The notes: a model not told the origin generated them from the sequence alone. DNA of 64,000 nucleotides from Planotetraspora kaengkrachanensis (GCF_016862895.1 NZ_BONV01000028.1:62001-126000), one strand, 5' to 3'. Shown: positions 24,447 to 34,313, numbered from the stretch's first letter. A program made the numbers and translations.

Positions 24447-25207
24447 CGCGATTCCTCCCGTTCGCGGGCGTCGCCGGGTTCCGTGGACGCCAGGATCTCG
24501 GCGAGGTGCATGACCCGCACGCCCGCCTTCTGGCGGGTGAGCGTGCCGCCGATGTGCATCAGGCAGGAGTTGTCGGCCGCGCAGAGCACCTCGGCGCCCG
24601 TGTCCAGCACGTTCCTGACCTTGTCCCCGCACATGGCCGCCGAGATATCCGGATTTTTCACGGCGAAGGTGCCGCCGAAGCCGCAACACTCCTCGGCACC
24701 CGCCAGCGGGACGAGTTCCAGACCCCTGACCTGCTCGAGCAGCCTCCTCGGCCGGTCGCCCAGGCGGAGCCCCCTGAGCGAGTGGCAGGTCGGATGGTAG
24801 GTGACCCGATGGGGGAAGTAGGCGCCCACGTCGGTGACGCCGAGCACGTCGACCAGGAACTCCGACAGGTCGTACACATGCGGGACCGTGTCGGCCACCG
24901 CCTCGGCCACCGCCCCGGGGAAGGCGCCGCCGTCCGCCAGCCTGGGGTACTGCTCCCGCACCATCGCGCCGCACGACCCCGAGGGGACGACGACGGCGTC
25001 GTAGCCGCGGAACACCGTCACGAAACGGTCCGCCAGCCGTACGCCCTCGGCCCGGTAGCCGGTGTTGAGGTGCATCTGCCCGCAGCAGGTCTGCGCCTCC
25101 GGGAAGTCGACGTCGACGCCGAGCCTCCGGAGCAGGGTCACGACCGCCTTCCCGGTGTCAGGGAACAGCGTGTCGTTGACACAGGTGATGAACAGGGCGA
25201 CCCGCAC
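24443..25207 (-). CDS. lutA: Lactate utilisation protein LutA (CCG domains)
   Basis: 254 residues from ATG 25207. It carries two cysteine-rich CCG regions: QTCCGQMHLNTGYRAEG near residue 40 and the paired PSGSCGAM, then EECCGFGGTFAVKNPDIS in the second half. These bind iron-sulfur clusters and heterodisulfide-reductase-like partners. Its start lies 18 bases from the operator pair at 25226, so it is the first gene controlled by the divergent FadR-type regulator. Confidence 0.95.
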   Translation of the reverse strand: MRVALFITCVNDTLFPDTGKAVVTLLRRLGVDVDFPEAQTCCGQMHLNTGYRAEGVRLADRFVTVFRGYDAVVVPSGSCGAMVREQYPRLADGGAFPGAVAEAVADTVPHVYDLSEFLVDVLGVTDVGAYFPHRVTYHPTCHSLRGLRLGDRPRRLLEQVRGLELVPLAGAEECCGFGGTFAVKNPDISAAMCGDKVRNVLDTGAEVLCAADNSCLMHIGGTLTRQKAGVRVMHLAEILASTEPGDAREREESR

Positions 25208-25225
25208 ATGCCCTCCCGCGATGTA

Positions 25226-25251
25226 TGGTCAGACCAAATATGGTCAGACCA
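25226..25251. promoter_or_regulatory. Two copies of a FadR/LldR-type operator
   Basis: TGGTCAGACCA occurs twice, at 25226-25236 and 25241-25251, 15 bases apart centre to centre. It is a perfect 11-base palindrome around a central A/T and fits the FadR-subfamily consensus TNGTNNNACNA. It stands between lutA and the regulator gene, so it should serve autoregulation and lactate-dependent repression. Confidence 0.88.
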
Positions 25252-25297
25252 TACATCCATCATCCCTCGCGTACCACGCGTGACCGGAGGAGGCCCC

Positions 25298-26011
25298 GTG
25301 ACCGAGCTCGCCGGGCAGGCGCGCAACCCCGCCCGCGTGCGCGCCTTCGAGGGAGTCCTCGCGCGGATCGAGGAGCGGATCGCGGCCGACGGCCTCACCG
25401 TGGGCGACCGGTTGCCCGGTGAACGCCAGCTCGCCGAGCAGCTCCAGGTGAGCCGGTCGTCGGTCCGCGAGGCCCTGCGCGTGCTGGAGAGCCTGGGCGT
25501 GGTGTCGTCGCAGGTCGGGCGGGGCCCGGACGCGGGAGCCGTCCTGACCTCGCGTCCCGGCAGCGCGCTCACCGGTCTGCTGCGCCTGCACCTCGGGCTG
25601 GCCACGCTGTCGCTGCGCGAAGTGGTCGACACGCGGCTGATGATCGAGCAGTGGTCCGCGGGGCACGCGGCCCGTTCCCGGGCGGGCCTGGAGACCATGG
25701 AGCGGGCCATCGCGGCCATGGACGCGGCGCGCGGCCCGGAGGAGTTCGTCGAGCACGACATCGCCTTCCACGCCGCCATCGCCGAGGCCTCGGGCAACCG
25801 GCTCACCTCGGCGATCATGCAGGCGCTGCGCGGGGCCGTCCAGCGCTTCGCCATCGACGCCGTCGTACGGCTGGGCGACACCGGGGGCCTGCAGGCCGAC
25901 CATCGCCGGATCCGCGACGCGATCAGGGACGGCGACGCCGCGACCGCGGTGGAGGCGATAGCCGTACATCTGGAGCGCGCATATCCGTCCACGGCTGGCC
26001 CAGCGAGCTAG
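25298..26011 (+). CDS. FadR-type GntR regulator of lactate utilisation
   Basis: 237 residues from GTG 25298, which follows GGAGGAGG. The winged helix is GDRLPGERQLAEQLQVSRSSVREALRVLESLGVV; the FCD effector domain follows (DTRLMIEQWSAGHAA, EHDIAFHAAIAEASGN, DHRRIRDAI), with Asp/His residues that bind metal and carboxylate ligands. Position and operators make it the LutR/LldR-like regulator of lutABC. The following LLM gene begins 19 bases later and may be read through. Confidence 0.92.
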   Translation: MTELAGQARNPARVRAFEGVLARIEERIAADGLTVGDRLPGERQLAEQLQVSRSSVREALRVLESLGVVSSQVGRGPDAGAVLTSRPGSALTGLLRLHLGLATLSLREVVDTRLMIEQWSAGHAARSRAGLETMERAIAAMDAARGPEEFVEHDIAFHAAIAEASGNRLTSAIMQALRGAVQRFAIDAVVRLGDTGGLQADHRRIRDAIRDGDAATAVEAIAVHLERAYPSTAGPAS

Positions 26012-26030
26012 AACGTGTTCTACTTAGGGC

Positions 26031-27044
26031 GTGGCTGACGATCTCAGACTGGGACTGAATCTCGGGTACTGGCAGCGGAACGCCGACGACGCGACCGAAC
26101 TGGTCCAGACGGCCGAACGGCTCGGTTACGAGTCGGTGTGGACGGCCGAGGCCTACGGGAGCGACGCCTTCACGCCCCTCGCCTGGTACGGCGCGCGCAC
26201 CAGCAGGATCAAGCTCGGGACGAGCGTCGCCCAGTTGTCCGCGCGGCCTCCCGTCACCACCGCGATGACGGCGATGACGCTCGACCACCTCACCGGCGGG
26301 CGCCTGCTCCTCGGTGTGGGCGCGTCGGGGCCCCAGGTGGTCGAGGGCTGGTACGGCCAGCCGTTCTCCCGGCCTCTCGCGCGGACCCGCGAGTACGTCG
26401 AGATCATGCGCAGGGTCTGGCGCCGGGAGGAGCCCGTCACGGGCCCGGGACCGCACTATCCCCTGCCGCTCCCCGGCGGCCTGGGCAAGCCGCTCAAGCT
26501 GATCACCCATCCCCTCCGGGACGACATCCCCCTCTACCTCGGCGCGGAGGGCCCGAAGAACGTCGCGCTCGCCGCCGAGGTCGCCCAGGGCTGGCTGCCG
26601 CTGTTCGTCTTCCCCGAGAAGATCGAGGCCATGTACGGCGAGGCGCTCGCCGGCGCGGCTCCCGGCTTCGACGTCGCGGCCATGGTGAACGTCATCGTGA
26701 CCGACGACGTCCGCGCCGCCATCGACGGGGTGAAGATGATGCTCACCCTGTACATCGGCGGCATGGGCGCCAAGACGCGCAACTTCCACGCCGACATCGT
26801 GGGCAGGATGGGGTACGCCGAGGCCGCCGAGCGGATCCAGGCGCTCTATCTGGCCGGGCGCAGGGACGAGGCGTTCGCCGCCATCCCGGACGAACTCGCC
26901 GACGGCATCTCGCTGGTCGGGCCCATCGGCCGCATCCACGAACGGCTCGAACTGTGGCGCAAGAGCCCGGTGACGAACCTGCTGGTCATGGGCCCGCGCG
27001 ACGAAGCCACGCTGAAGGACATCCGGGACCTCGTCCTGGGATGA
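26031..27044 (+). CDS. LLM-class flavin-dependent oxidoreductase, probably F420-dependent
   Basis: 337 residues from GTG 26031, luciferase-like TIM barrel: GYESVWTAEAYGSDAFTPLAWYGART, TTAMTAMTLDHLTGGRLLLGVGASGPQVVEGWYGQPF and IPLYLGAEGPKNVALAAEVAQGWLP. This pattern is that of actinobacterial F420-dependent oxidoreductases. Substrate is unknown. Its stop overlaps the start of the DUF5990 gene. Confidence 0.9.
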   Translation: MADDLRLGLNLGYWQRNADDATELVQTAERLGYESVWTAEAYGSDAFTPLAWYGARTSRIKLGTSVAQLSARPPVTTAMTAMTLDHLTGGRLLLGVGASGPQVVEGWYGQPFSRPLARTREYVEIMRRVWRREEPVTGPGPHYPLPLPGGLGKPLKLITHPLRDDIPLYLGAEGPKNVALAAEVAQGWLPLFVFPEKIEAMYGEALAGAAPGFDVAAMVNVIVTDDVRAAIDGVKMMLTLYIGGMGAKTRNFHADIVGRMGYAEAAERIQALYLAGRRDEAFAAIPDELADGISLVGPIGRIHERLELWRKSPVTNLLVMGPRDEATLKDIRDLVLG

Positions 27045-27535
27045 GGCGCGCGGCCCGCCCGGAGGCGGATGATGGCGGGGTGCGGATCCACATCGAGGCG
27101 ACGAACCTGCCCGGCCGTTCGTGCCCTCCCGGAGCAGGCTTTCCCGGCTACGACGGCATCCACGTCGGCGTCCAGGGGCGGGTCCGCCGTGACGAGTTGC
27201 TCGGCCTCCACCCCGGTGACGCGGCCTCGGCCGCGTGGACACTGGAGTGCACGGCCGTCGCCACGGCGGACGGCACGGACTTCAGGGGTGCCCAGATCCA
27301 GGGCCGCCCGGGAGGACGGTTCATCTACCTGGCCTGGGGCTCGGTCGACGGCGCGGGCGTCTTCACGATGTTCCGGCGGGCGAAGCTCATGCTCGACGCC
27401 GTCGATCCCGCCACCGCCGAGGCCGCGGTCCGGACGGGACGGCTCGTCGCGCGTCTCGGGCTCACCGACGGCAAGGGGGAGCCGCTCTGCGCCGCCGTGC
27501 GGCCGCCCCTCATCGAATGGTCGGCGGGCGCCTGA
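27041..27535 (+). CDS. DUF5990 family protein
   Basis: 164 residues from ATG 27041, overlapping the LLM stop (ATGA). The body (IHIEATNLPGRSCPPGAGFPGYDGIHVGVQGR, then AQIQGRPGGRFIYLAWGSV and FTMFRRAKLMLDAV) corresponds to DUF5990, a small beta-rich family of unknown role. A GTG at codon 14 (VRIHIEA) could be the true start. Tight coupling suggests joint use with the LLM enzyme. Confidence 0.82.
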   Translation: MRRAARPEADDGGVRIHIEATNLPGRSCPPGAGFPGYDGIHVGVQGRVRRDELLGLHPGDAASAAWTLECTAVATADGTDFRGAQIQGRPGGRFIYLAWGSVDGAGVFTMFRRAKLMLDAVDPATAEAAVRTGRLVARLGLTDGKGEPLCAAVRPPLIEWSAGA

Positions 27536-27559
27536 GGTGGTCAGCGCCCCGTCGAGCCG

Positions 27560-29758
27560 TCAGCTCGTACCCGACTGATACGCGGTCGGCAGCTTCGCCT
27601 TGCTCAGGGCCGCCGCGAGCCGCGGGGTCAGCGAATCGATGTACGTCGCCGTGATGTGCGAGCCCTGGCGGTAGACGAGCACGTTGCCGATCACGGGCGC
27701 GCACCGGTCGGCGGGACAGATGGCGTCGAACAGGTCGACGAACGCCACGCCAGGCCTGCCCTTCGCCGCCAGGCTCTGCGTGGGCGCCGCGCTCGCGGCG
27801 TAGCGCTTGCGGTCGAAGGCGCAGGCCGACAACTTGTCGGGGTTCTTCGCGACGCACTCGTAGACGTTCATGCCGGGGGGCGGGTTGTCCGCCACCACCA
27901 CGACCCTCGTGTGCAGCGACGTCAGCTCGGACCAGGCACCGCGCAGACCCTGCACCATGGCCGCCTGGGTCGGCTTCCCGCCGGCGTCCAGCCCCTTGGC
28001 CTCCCCCTGTGAGGTGATCACGAAGCTCGGCGGGTCCGCCGTCAGCCGCCGGCGCACCTCGTCGGTCCATTCCCGGCACGACTGGTACGGCTTGCCGTCG
28101 TACTCGGTCGACGCCAGTGAGTAGCCGCACGCGGACTTGAAGTAGGTGACCAGGTTCCAGCTGTTCTGGTCGGCCAGCGACTGCAGCGCCGGCATCCACT
28201 GGGCCATCTTTGAGTCGCCGACCACCGCCACGGTGGTCGGGCCGCTCCGATCGCCGTACTGGCAGGTGACCACCTCGGACTTGGTCGTGACCTGCTGACA
28301 TCCCTTGGCGTACGCGTCCGGCACGTCGGCCGCCGCCTCGGTGGGAGTCGGCGTCATCCAGTCGACGTGTTCCACCACGGCTCCGGCCGGGCTGTCACGC
28401 GGCTTGTCGCCGAGGGCCGCGGCGCCCTGTGCCACCGCACCCGCGGGCACCTGCGTGCCGCCCACGGACAGCAGCAGGACCAGACCGGCGGCCACGCCCA
28501 GCAGGGTGAAGTTGGCGCCCATGCTGAGCGCGAGCCGCGACGAGCGTGCGATGGCCGCGGAATGCCGGAGGGGATTCTCCACGACGCGAGCGGTCAGCCA
28601 GGCCGGGACGACCGAGACGGCCGCCACGACCAGGCCCTGCTTGGCCGACAGGTCACCGAAGTACGCGGTCGCCGCCACGAGCAGCGGCCAGTGCCACAGG
28701 TAGAGCGAGTACGACAGGCCGCCGATCCATCGCATCGGTTTCACACCGAGTAGCGACGCCGGCCCTCCCCTGGTCACCGCGAACCCGGCCGCGATGACCG
28801 CCGCGGCTCCGAGCGTGGGCAGCGCGGCGGCGTACCCGGGCCACGCCGTCTCACCGGTGATGAGCAGCCCGGCCGCGGCGATCGCGGCCAGGCCCGCCCA
28901 GCCGAGGACGATGGCCGGGACGCGCGGCAGCCGGGTGAACGCGCCGGCGGCGAGCGCCACCGCGGCGCCGATCCCCAGCTCCCACATGCGGGTCGTCGTC
29001 TCGAAGAACGCGCGGGCGGGGACGTTCGCCGTCTCGCTCAGCGACCAGGCGAACGACGGGACGACCACCAGGGCCAGGCCCACCCAGAGCGTCGGCCTCG
29101 TCCGCCCCCGGAGCATCCGGGCCACCACGATGGCGGCGAGGATCAGCAGCGGCCACACCAGGTAGAACTGCTCCTCCACCGCCAGCGACCAGAAGTGCTG
29201 CACCGGAGAAGGCTGGGAGTCCTCGGCCAGGTAGTCGACGGACCGGTCGGCGAACCGCCAGTTCACGATGTAGAGAGCCGCGCCGGCGATGTCCCCGCCG
29301 ATCTCGCTCCACCGCGTCGCCGGGATGAACAGGCGCGTCAGGACCGCGCTCACCAGCAGGACGATGCCCGCGGCCGGCAGCAGGCGCTTGGCCCGCCGGG
29401 CGTAGAACCGGACGAGCGAGATCGTCCCTGTCCTGCCCATCTCCGACACGAGCTGCGTCGTGATCAGGAATCCCGAGATGACGAAGAAGACGTCGACGCC
29501 GACGAATCCGCCGGGGAGGAAGGGCAGTCCCGCGTGGTACAGCAGGACCAGCCCGACGGCGACCGCGCGGAGCCCTTCGATGTCACCGCGGAACCGGCTC
29601 GAGGACGCGCGCCCGGCGGCGGGCGCCGCCTGCCCGGCGGACGTGGCGGTCGCCGGGGACTCCTCCAGCATCAGACGCCCTTGTGGAGCGGCCACCGGGT
29701 GCCCGTTCGCTTCGGAGTCACGACTCGGCGAGGCATCCCGGCTGCTCAGTGCGATCAC
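27560..29758 (-). CDS. Acyltransferase-3 membrane protein fused to SGNH domain (OafA/OatA-like)
   Basis: 732 residues. After a polar ~55-residue cytosolic head, the acyltransferase-3 domain starts with FRGDIEGLRAVAVGLVLLYHAG and GGFVGVDVFFVISGFLIT and has about 10-11 TM helices to ~440. A linker leads to an extracellular SGNH domain with VAVVGDSKMAQWMPALQSL (block I Gly-Asp-Ser) and a C-terminal SHITATYIDSL. These proteins O-acetylate cell-surface polysaccharides or peptidoglycan. It ends 24 bases from the convergent DUF5990 gene. Confidence 0.92.
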   Translation of the reverse strand: MIALSSRDASPSRDSEANGHPVAAPQGRLMLEESPATATSAGQAAPAAGRASSSRFRGDIEGLRAVAVGLVLLYHAGLPFLPGGFVGVDVFFVISGFLITTQLVSEMGRTGTISLVRFYARRAKRLLPAAGIVLLVSAVLTRLFIPATRWSEIGGDIAGAALYIVNWRFADRSVDYLAEDSQPSPVQHFWSLAVEEQFYLVWPLLILAAIVVARMLRGRTRPTLWVGLALVVVPSFAWSLSETANVPARAFFETTTRMWELGIGAAVALAAGAFTRLPRVPAIVLGWAGLAAIAAAGLLITGETAWPGYAAALPTLGAAAVIAAGFAVTRGGPASLLGVKPMRWIGGLSYSLYLWHWPLLVAATAYFGDLSAKQGLVVAAVSVVPAWLTARVVENPLRHSAAIARSSRLALSMGANFTLLGVAAGLVLLLSVGGTQVPAGAVAQGAAALGDKPRDSPAGAVVEHVDWMTPTPTEAAADVPDAYAKGCQQVTTKSEVVTCQYGDRSGPTTVAVVGDSKMAQWMPALQSLADQNSWNLVTYFKSACGYSLASTEYDGKPYQSCREWTDEVRRRLTADPPSFVITSQGEAKGLDAGGKPTQAAMVQGLRGAWSELTSLHTRVVVVADNPPPGMNVYECVAKNPDKLSACAFDRKRYAASAAPTQSLAAKGRPGVAFVDLFDAICPADRCAPVIGNVLVYRQGSHITATYIDSLTPRLAAALSKAKLPTAYQSGTS

Positions 29759-30013
29759 CTATCTACAGCGACGTTGTCGGTACGTTGCCCAGTCGGCCCG
29801 TTGAATGGATACGTCCGCTCTTGTGGCTAGGCGGCAGCATAGTGGCCGCTTCGGGCGATACGTGGAGAGATCGGGGCGTGGGCGCCGGAGACGGCCCGCA
29901 CAGAGCGTCGCCGGGTGGGCGTTCCCAGCGGGCCGGACGACTTCACCTGATTAAGAGGATCACTGACGGGATAGGACTGAGACAGGTTCCACGCACGCCG
30001 GGGGGAGAATCAC

Positions 30014-30904
30014 ATGCGGTCGACCTCGTCACCCGTGAGCCGTGCGGCCGCCGGCGTGTACGTCTGGCTCACGCTGCAGGTCCTCGCGATGGCCGCGCTG
30101 GTGGTCTTCGAAGAGGCCCGCGGGCACCGGCTGGCGCAGCAGATCGCGGCGTTCGGCGGCGACCCGCAAGCGCCGGAGGCCCGCCAGGTGGCGGGCGCCG
30201 TTACGGTGTTCGCGATCCTGATGATGGCGCTGACCATCGCGACCCTCGCCACCGGAGCGGCCTACCTGACCTGGCTGCGGCGCGCCCTGCCCGGAACCTC
30301 CAGGCTGAGGCTCCTCGCGTCCTGGCTCGTGCCCGGGGTCAACCTGGTGGCGCCGCTCGTACTGGCCGACCGCGCCTGGCGCGACGCCGGCAACGGAGTC
30401 ATCTGGACGGAGGCCGGTCGCCGGTCCGGCGGGCCCGGCGAACAGGGCCGCGGGCGGTGGCTGCTCCTGGGCGCCTGCTGGTGGGCGAGCCTGCTGGTGG
30501 CGGTGTTCCTGGTTTTCGTACGGCACGGGCACGCCGGCCTGACCGGCGCGGGGCTGCTCCAGCTTGGCGCCACGATCATCGCCGCCGTCCTGTGCGCCGC
30601 GACCGTCCGGGAGATCACCGTCCTCGGGGAGATGAGGCACTCGCCGCGGGCGTTCGAGCACCGGGAGTTCTCCGAGCTACGGGAACGGCGGCTCAAGGCC
30701 AGGCCGCCGGCGCATCACTCGAGCTACGTCTTCTCTTCGTCGTCCGGCCCGGTCTCCGCGGAGCACGCGGGCCGGGATCGTCACCGCCCGGGCGGCGGCC
30801 CTGAGCTGCCCGAGCTGGCATGCCAGAGCCGTCGCTGGGGCTCCGCCGGATGGCCGCGGATCCGTCCCTCCCGCACCCCCGGAGTCGGCCCGATATCGGA
30901 GTAG
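30014..30904 (+). CDS. DUF4328 membrane protein
   Basis: 296 residues from ATG 30014. Four hydrophobic segments are visible near 12-32, 62-88, 150-175 and 180-205; the conserved middle is TWLRRALPGTSRLRLLASWLVPGVNLVAPLVLADRAWRDAG, typical of DUF4328. The last ~60 residues are low-complexity and the end overlaps the 3' end of convergent dnaE2 by 124 bases. Function unknown. The 255 bases before it show no gene. Confidence 0.83.
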   Translation: MRSTSSPVSRAAAGVYVWLTLQVLAMAALVVFEEARGHRLAQQIAAFGGDPQAPEARQVAGAVTVFAILMMALTIATLATGAAYLTWLRRALPGTSRLRLLASWLVPGVNLVAPLVLADRAWRDAGNGVIWTEAGRRSGGPGEQGRGRWLLLGACWWASLLVAVFLVFVRHGHAGLTGAGLLQLGATIIAAVLCAATVREITVLGEMRHSPRAFEHREFSELRERRLKARPPAHHSSYVFSSSSGPVSAEHAGRDRHRPGGGPELPELACQSRRWGSAGWPRIRPSRTPGVGPISE

Positions 30905-33900
30905 GGCGAGAGCCTGAAACCGTTGCCGTACTCGATGGGCCGCCCGCCCACACCCGCGCCGGAGGCGGGCTGCTCGCTCAGCACCGCGCGGACGGCGCCG
31001 ATGCCCTCGGCCCGCCACAGCCGTTCGAGGTCGAGCAGGTTCCAGCAGTGGACGGCCCGCAGCGAGACGGCCCTCCCGCCGGTGCGCCTGACCACCCCCC
31101 GGGCCAGCAGGAGCCACGACCCGAACACGGTGGCCGCGGTGTGCGCCTGCACCGACTCGAAGAACGTCAGGTCGATCGGGCCGGTCGAGTCGTCGAGCGT
31201 CGTGAAGATCACCCGCTGACCCGAGCGCACGGCCGGGGTCTGGGTGGCCACCTTCACTCCCGCGACCAGGATCTCCGCGCCGTTGCGCCGGCTCAGCAGG
31301 TCTTTCGACCTGGTCACGCCGATGGCGTCGAGGAGCTCGTCGTGGAAGGCGATCACGTGGCGACTGACGTCCATGCCGAGGATCGACAGCTCGGCCTCGA
31401 CCGCCTCGACCTCGGTCATCTCCGGCAACTCCCCCGGTATGACCTGCTCGGTGAACGCCATGGGCAGCTGTACCGCCGACCCGGTGGTCACGCCGGTCGA
31501 AGAGGCCCGGTCGAGCGTGCCCACCTGGGCGACCAGGTCGCGCCGGGTCAGCTCTCCCGGCCGCCACCGGGGCTCTCCCGGCCGCAGACCGTACAGCGCG
31601 TCGAAGCCGCCGACCTCGATGATCCGCTCGGCCGTCGGGCGCGAGGGGCGGGCCCGCTCCCAGAAGTCGGCCATCGAGGTGTACGGCCGGCCCGCGACCA
31701 TCCGGTCGACCTCCGCCTCGCTCGCCCCCTTGACCGCGGAGAACGGCACCCGCAGGCCGTACCCGCGCCCGATGTCGCCGATCCCGGCCCCGCCGGGGCC
31801 GCCGGGCGCGACGGAGCCCGTCCGTTCCACGAGCCATTCCCTGCCGGAGCGGTTGACGTCCAGCGGAAGGATGTCGACCCCGCACTGGCGGGCCTCGTCG
31901 AGGATCACGCGGTTGGGGTACATGCCGGGCTCGTGGGTGAGCACGCCGGCGAAGAAGGCGGCCGCGTGGTGCCGTTTGAGCCAGGCCGACTGGTAGGTGG
32001 GCAGCGCGAACGCCGCCGCGTGCGCCTTGCAGAACCCGAAGCCGCCGAACGCGTCGAGCACCTTCCACGCCTTCTCGACCGCGGCGTCGTCGAAGCCGTT
32101 CTCCGTGGCGAGCGGCACGAACCACGACCGGACGATCTCCCGGCCCGCCGGGGTCCCGAGGGTGCGGCGCATCTTCTCCGCGAACGACAGGCTCTTCCCC
32201 GTCATCACATGGATGATCTTCAGGACCTGCTCGTGGAAGACGACCACCCCGTTGGTCTCCCGGAGTGCTTCCTTCAGGTCCTTGTGCGGGTAGTACGGCT
32301 CGCGGTAGCCGTGCCTGGCCTCCAGGTAGGGGGTGACCATGTCGGAGTTGACCGGTCCCGGCCGGAACAGCGAGATGTCCACGATCAGGTCGTGCATGGT
32401 CCGGGGCTCGAGCTTGGCCACCAGCTCCCGCTGACCGGGCGACTCGATCTGGAAGCAGCCGAGCGTGCGGCCGGTGCGGATCATGTCGTAGGTGGGCCGG
32501 TCGTCATGGGGGACGGCGTCCAGGTCGACCCTCCGGCCGTCCACCCGCTCGATCTCCTTGAGCGAGTAGGCCATCGCCGACTGCATGCGCACCCCGAGCA
32601 CGTCGAGCTTGAGCAGCCCGGCCTCCTCGACGTCGTCCTTGTCGAACTGCGACATCGGGAAGCCGAGCAGGCTGCGCTCCACCGGCGTCCGGTCGCGGAG
32701 GGCGGAGTTGCCGATCAGCACCCCGCACGGGTGGAGCGCGATGTGCCGGGGCAGCCCGTCGAGCCGCTCCGCCAGCCGGAACATGTTCTGCAGCCCCCGG
32801 TCGTTCAGCCCGCTGTCGCGCAACTCAGGCAGGTCGGCCAGGGCTGCGCCGATCTGCTTGGCCCTGACGTGCGGAAACGCCTTGGCGATGACGTCGATCT
32901 CGTGCGGCGGCAGGCCCATCGCCGCTCCCACGTCGCGCAGCGCGCTGCGTGCCCGGTAGGTCTCCATCATGGAGACGCAGGCCACGCGCGCCTCGCCGTA
33001 CCTGCCGAGGATGGCCCGGTAGCAGTCGAGGCGGCGGGCGGACTCCACGTCGACGTCGATGTCGGGCAGGCCGCGGCGCCCCTCGGAGAGGAAGCGCTCC
33101 ATCAGCAGGCCGTGCTCGAGGGGGTTCACCTCGCCGATGCCGATGAGGTGGTTGACCAGGCTGCCCGCGCCGGAGCCCCGGATCGCGCAGCGGATGCCCA
33201 TCGAACGGATCATGTCCGTGATACCGGCGACCGCGATGAAATATCCGGACAGGCGCTTCTTCTCGATGATATCCAGCTCGTCGGCGAGACGCTCCCTGGC
33301 GTCGCGCGAACGGGCCATGCCGCGGTCGATCAGCCCGTCCTCGCACCGGTGCCGCAGCAGCGGGACCGGGTCCTCGCCGATCTCCGGCAGGTGCAGCCGG
33401 GGATCGTCCTCGTCCAGGAGCGGCACGATCTCGACGGGGTCCAGCCGGCACTGCTCCGCGACGCGGCGCGTCCACTCCAGCAGCCGGCCGGCGCGCTCGG
33501 CGTCTCCCCCGCAGATCTTGAAGGCGACGCGGGTCATCTCCTGGCCGTCCTTCAGGTAGGCGTGCGCGGTGGGGTTCTCGACGTGCCGCGTGTGCAGGGG
33601 CACGAGCTTGCGCGCCGCGTCGAGCACGTTGCCGACCTGGTGGCCGGCGGCGTCGAGATAGCGCACCGCGTTGGTGAGCACGGCGGGCACGCCCATCGAG
33701 CCGGCCAGCGCGAGCATGCGGGCGGCGATGTTCGCCTCGTGGTAGCCGAAGAGGTCGGACAGTTCGACGACCAGGCCGGGCACCACGGAACGCCAGGCGG
33801 CCAGCAGGGTCCTGGCCTGCTCGTCCCGTCGCTCCGCCACCGCGCGGCCGACGCCGGACCGCGGGCCGAGCATCACCACCAGCCGCGGGTCGCCGTCGGG

Positions 33901-34275
33901 GCCCGTCGCGTGCTCGGCCACCATCCCCGGCGTCACGTACGGCTCGCCGCGCTCCCCCGCGTGATGGGCCGCGGTGACCAGGCGGCACAGGGCGGCCCAG
34001 CCGCCGGAGCGGGCGAGCACGACGATCCGCGCCGGCTCGTCTCCCGGCCGGGCCGCCTGCGTCTCTGTCGCGAGGTCGACGCCGACGATCGGATCGATCC
34101 CCGCCGCGTGGCACGCCTGAATGTGCTTGACCGCACCGTAGAGACCGTCGCGGTCGGTCAGCGCGAGCGCGTCCATGCCGTGCTCGGCCGCCCTCCGGAC
34201 GAGGGCGTCGGGGAACGCCGTGCCGTACCGGAGCGAGTACGCCGAGGCCACATGCAGGTGTGTGAAGGAGGTCAT
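30781..34275 (-). CDS. dnaE2: Error-prone DNA polymerase DnaE2 (ImuC)
   Basis: 1164 residues from ATG 34275 (MTSFTHLHVASAYSLRYG), with GGGAGG 6 bases upstream. The PHP domain is N-terminal; the C-family polymerase core has GLPDIDVDVES, whose Asp pair is catalytic; a helix-hairpin-helix part (FWERARPSRPTAERIIEVGGFDALYGL) and an OB fold (VAGVKVATQTPAVRSGQRVIFTTLDD) follow. DnaE2 carries out mutagenic translesion synthesis with ImuA/ImuB; neither partner is in the window. A DUF6504 gene and a LexA-like box precede it. Confidence 0.95.
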   Translation of the reverse strand: MTSFTHLHVASAYSLRYGTAFPDALVRRAAEHGMDALALTDRDGLYGAVKHIQACHAAGIDPIVGVDLATETQAARPGDEPARIVVLARSGGWAALCRLVTAAHHAGERGEPYVTPGMVAEHATGPDGDPRLVVMLGPRSGVGRAVAERRDEQARTLLAAWRSVVPGLVVELSDLFGYHEANIAARMLALAGSMGVPAVLTNAVRYLDAAGHQVGNVLDAARKLVPLHTRHVENPTAHAYLKDGQEMTRVAFKICGGDAERAGRLLEWTRRVAEQCRLDPVEIVPLLDEDDPRLHLPEIGEDPVPLLRHRCEDGLIDRGMARSRDARERLADELDIIEKKRLSGYFIAVAGITDMIRSMGIRCAIRGSGAGSLVNHLIGIGEVNPLEHGLLMERFLSEGRRGLPDIDVDVESARRLDCYRAILGRYGEARVACVSMMETYRARSALRDVGAAMGLPPHEIDVIAKAFPHVRAKQIGAALADLPELRDSGLNDRGLQNMFRLAERLDGLPRHIALHPCGVLIGNSALRDRTPVERSLLGFPMSQFDKDDVEEAGLLKLDVLGVRMQSAMAYSLKEIERVDGRRVDLDAVPHDDRPTYDMIRTGRTLGCFQIESPGQRELVAKLEPRTMHDLIVDISLFRPGPVNSDMVTPYLEARHGYREPYYPHKDLKEALRETNGVVVFHEQVLKIIHVMTGKSLSFAEKMRRTLGTPAGREIVRSWFVPLATENGFDDAAVEKAWKVLDAFGGFGFCKAHAAAFALPTYQSAWLKRHHAAAFFAGVLTHEPGMYPNRVILDEARQCGVDILPLDVNRSGREWLVERTGSVAPGGPGGAGIGDIGRGYGLRVPFSAVKGASEAEVDRMVAGRPYTSMADFWERARPSRPTAERIIEVGGFDALYGLRPGEPRWRPGELTRRDLVAQVGTLDRASSTGVTTGSAVQLPMAFTEQVIPGELPEMTEVEAVEAELSILGMDVSRHVIAFHDELLDAIGVTRSKDLLSRRNGAEILVAGVKVATQTPAVRSGQRVIFTTLDDSTGPIDLTFFESVQAHTAATVFGSWLLLARGVVRRTGGRAVSLRAVHCWNLLDLERLWRAEGIGAVRAVLSEQPASGAGVGGRPIEYGNGFRLSPYSDIGPTPGVREGRIRGHPAEPQRRLWHASSGSSGPPPGR

Positions 34276-34313
34276 CGGAGCCTCCCTGTTCGGAAATCCC
34301 CGTGTCGTTCCCA

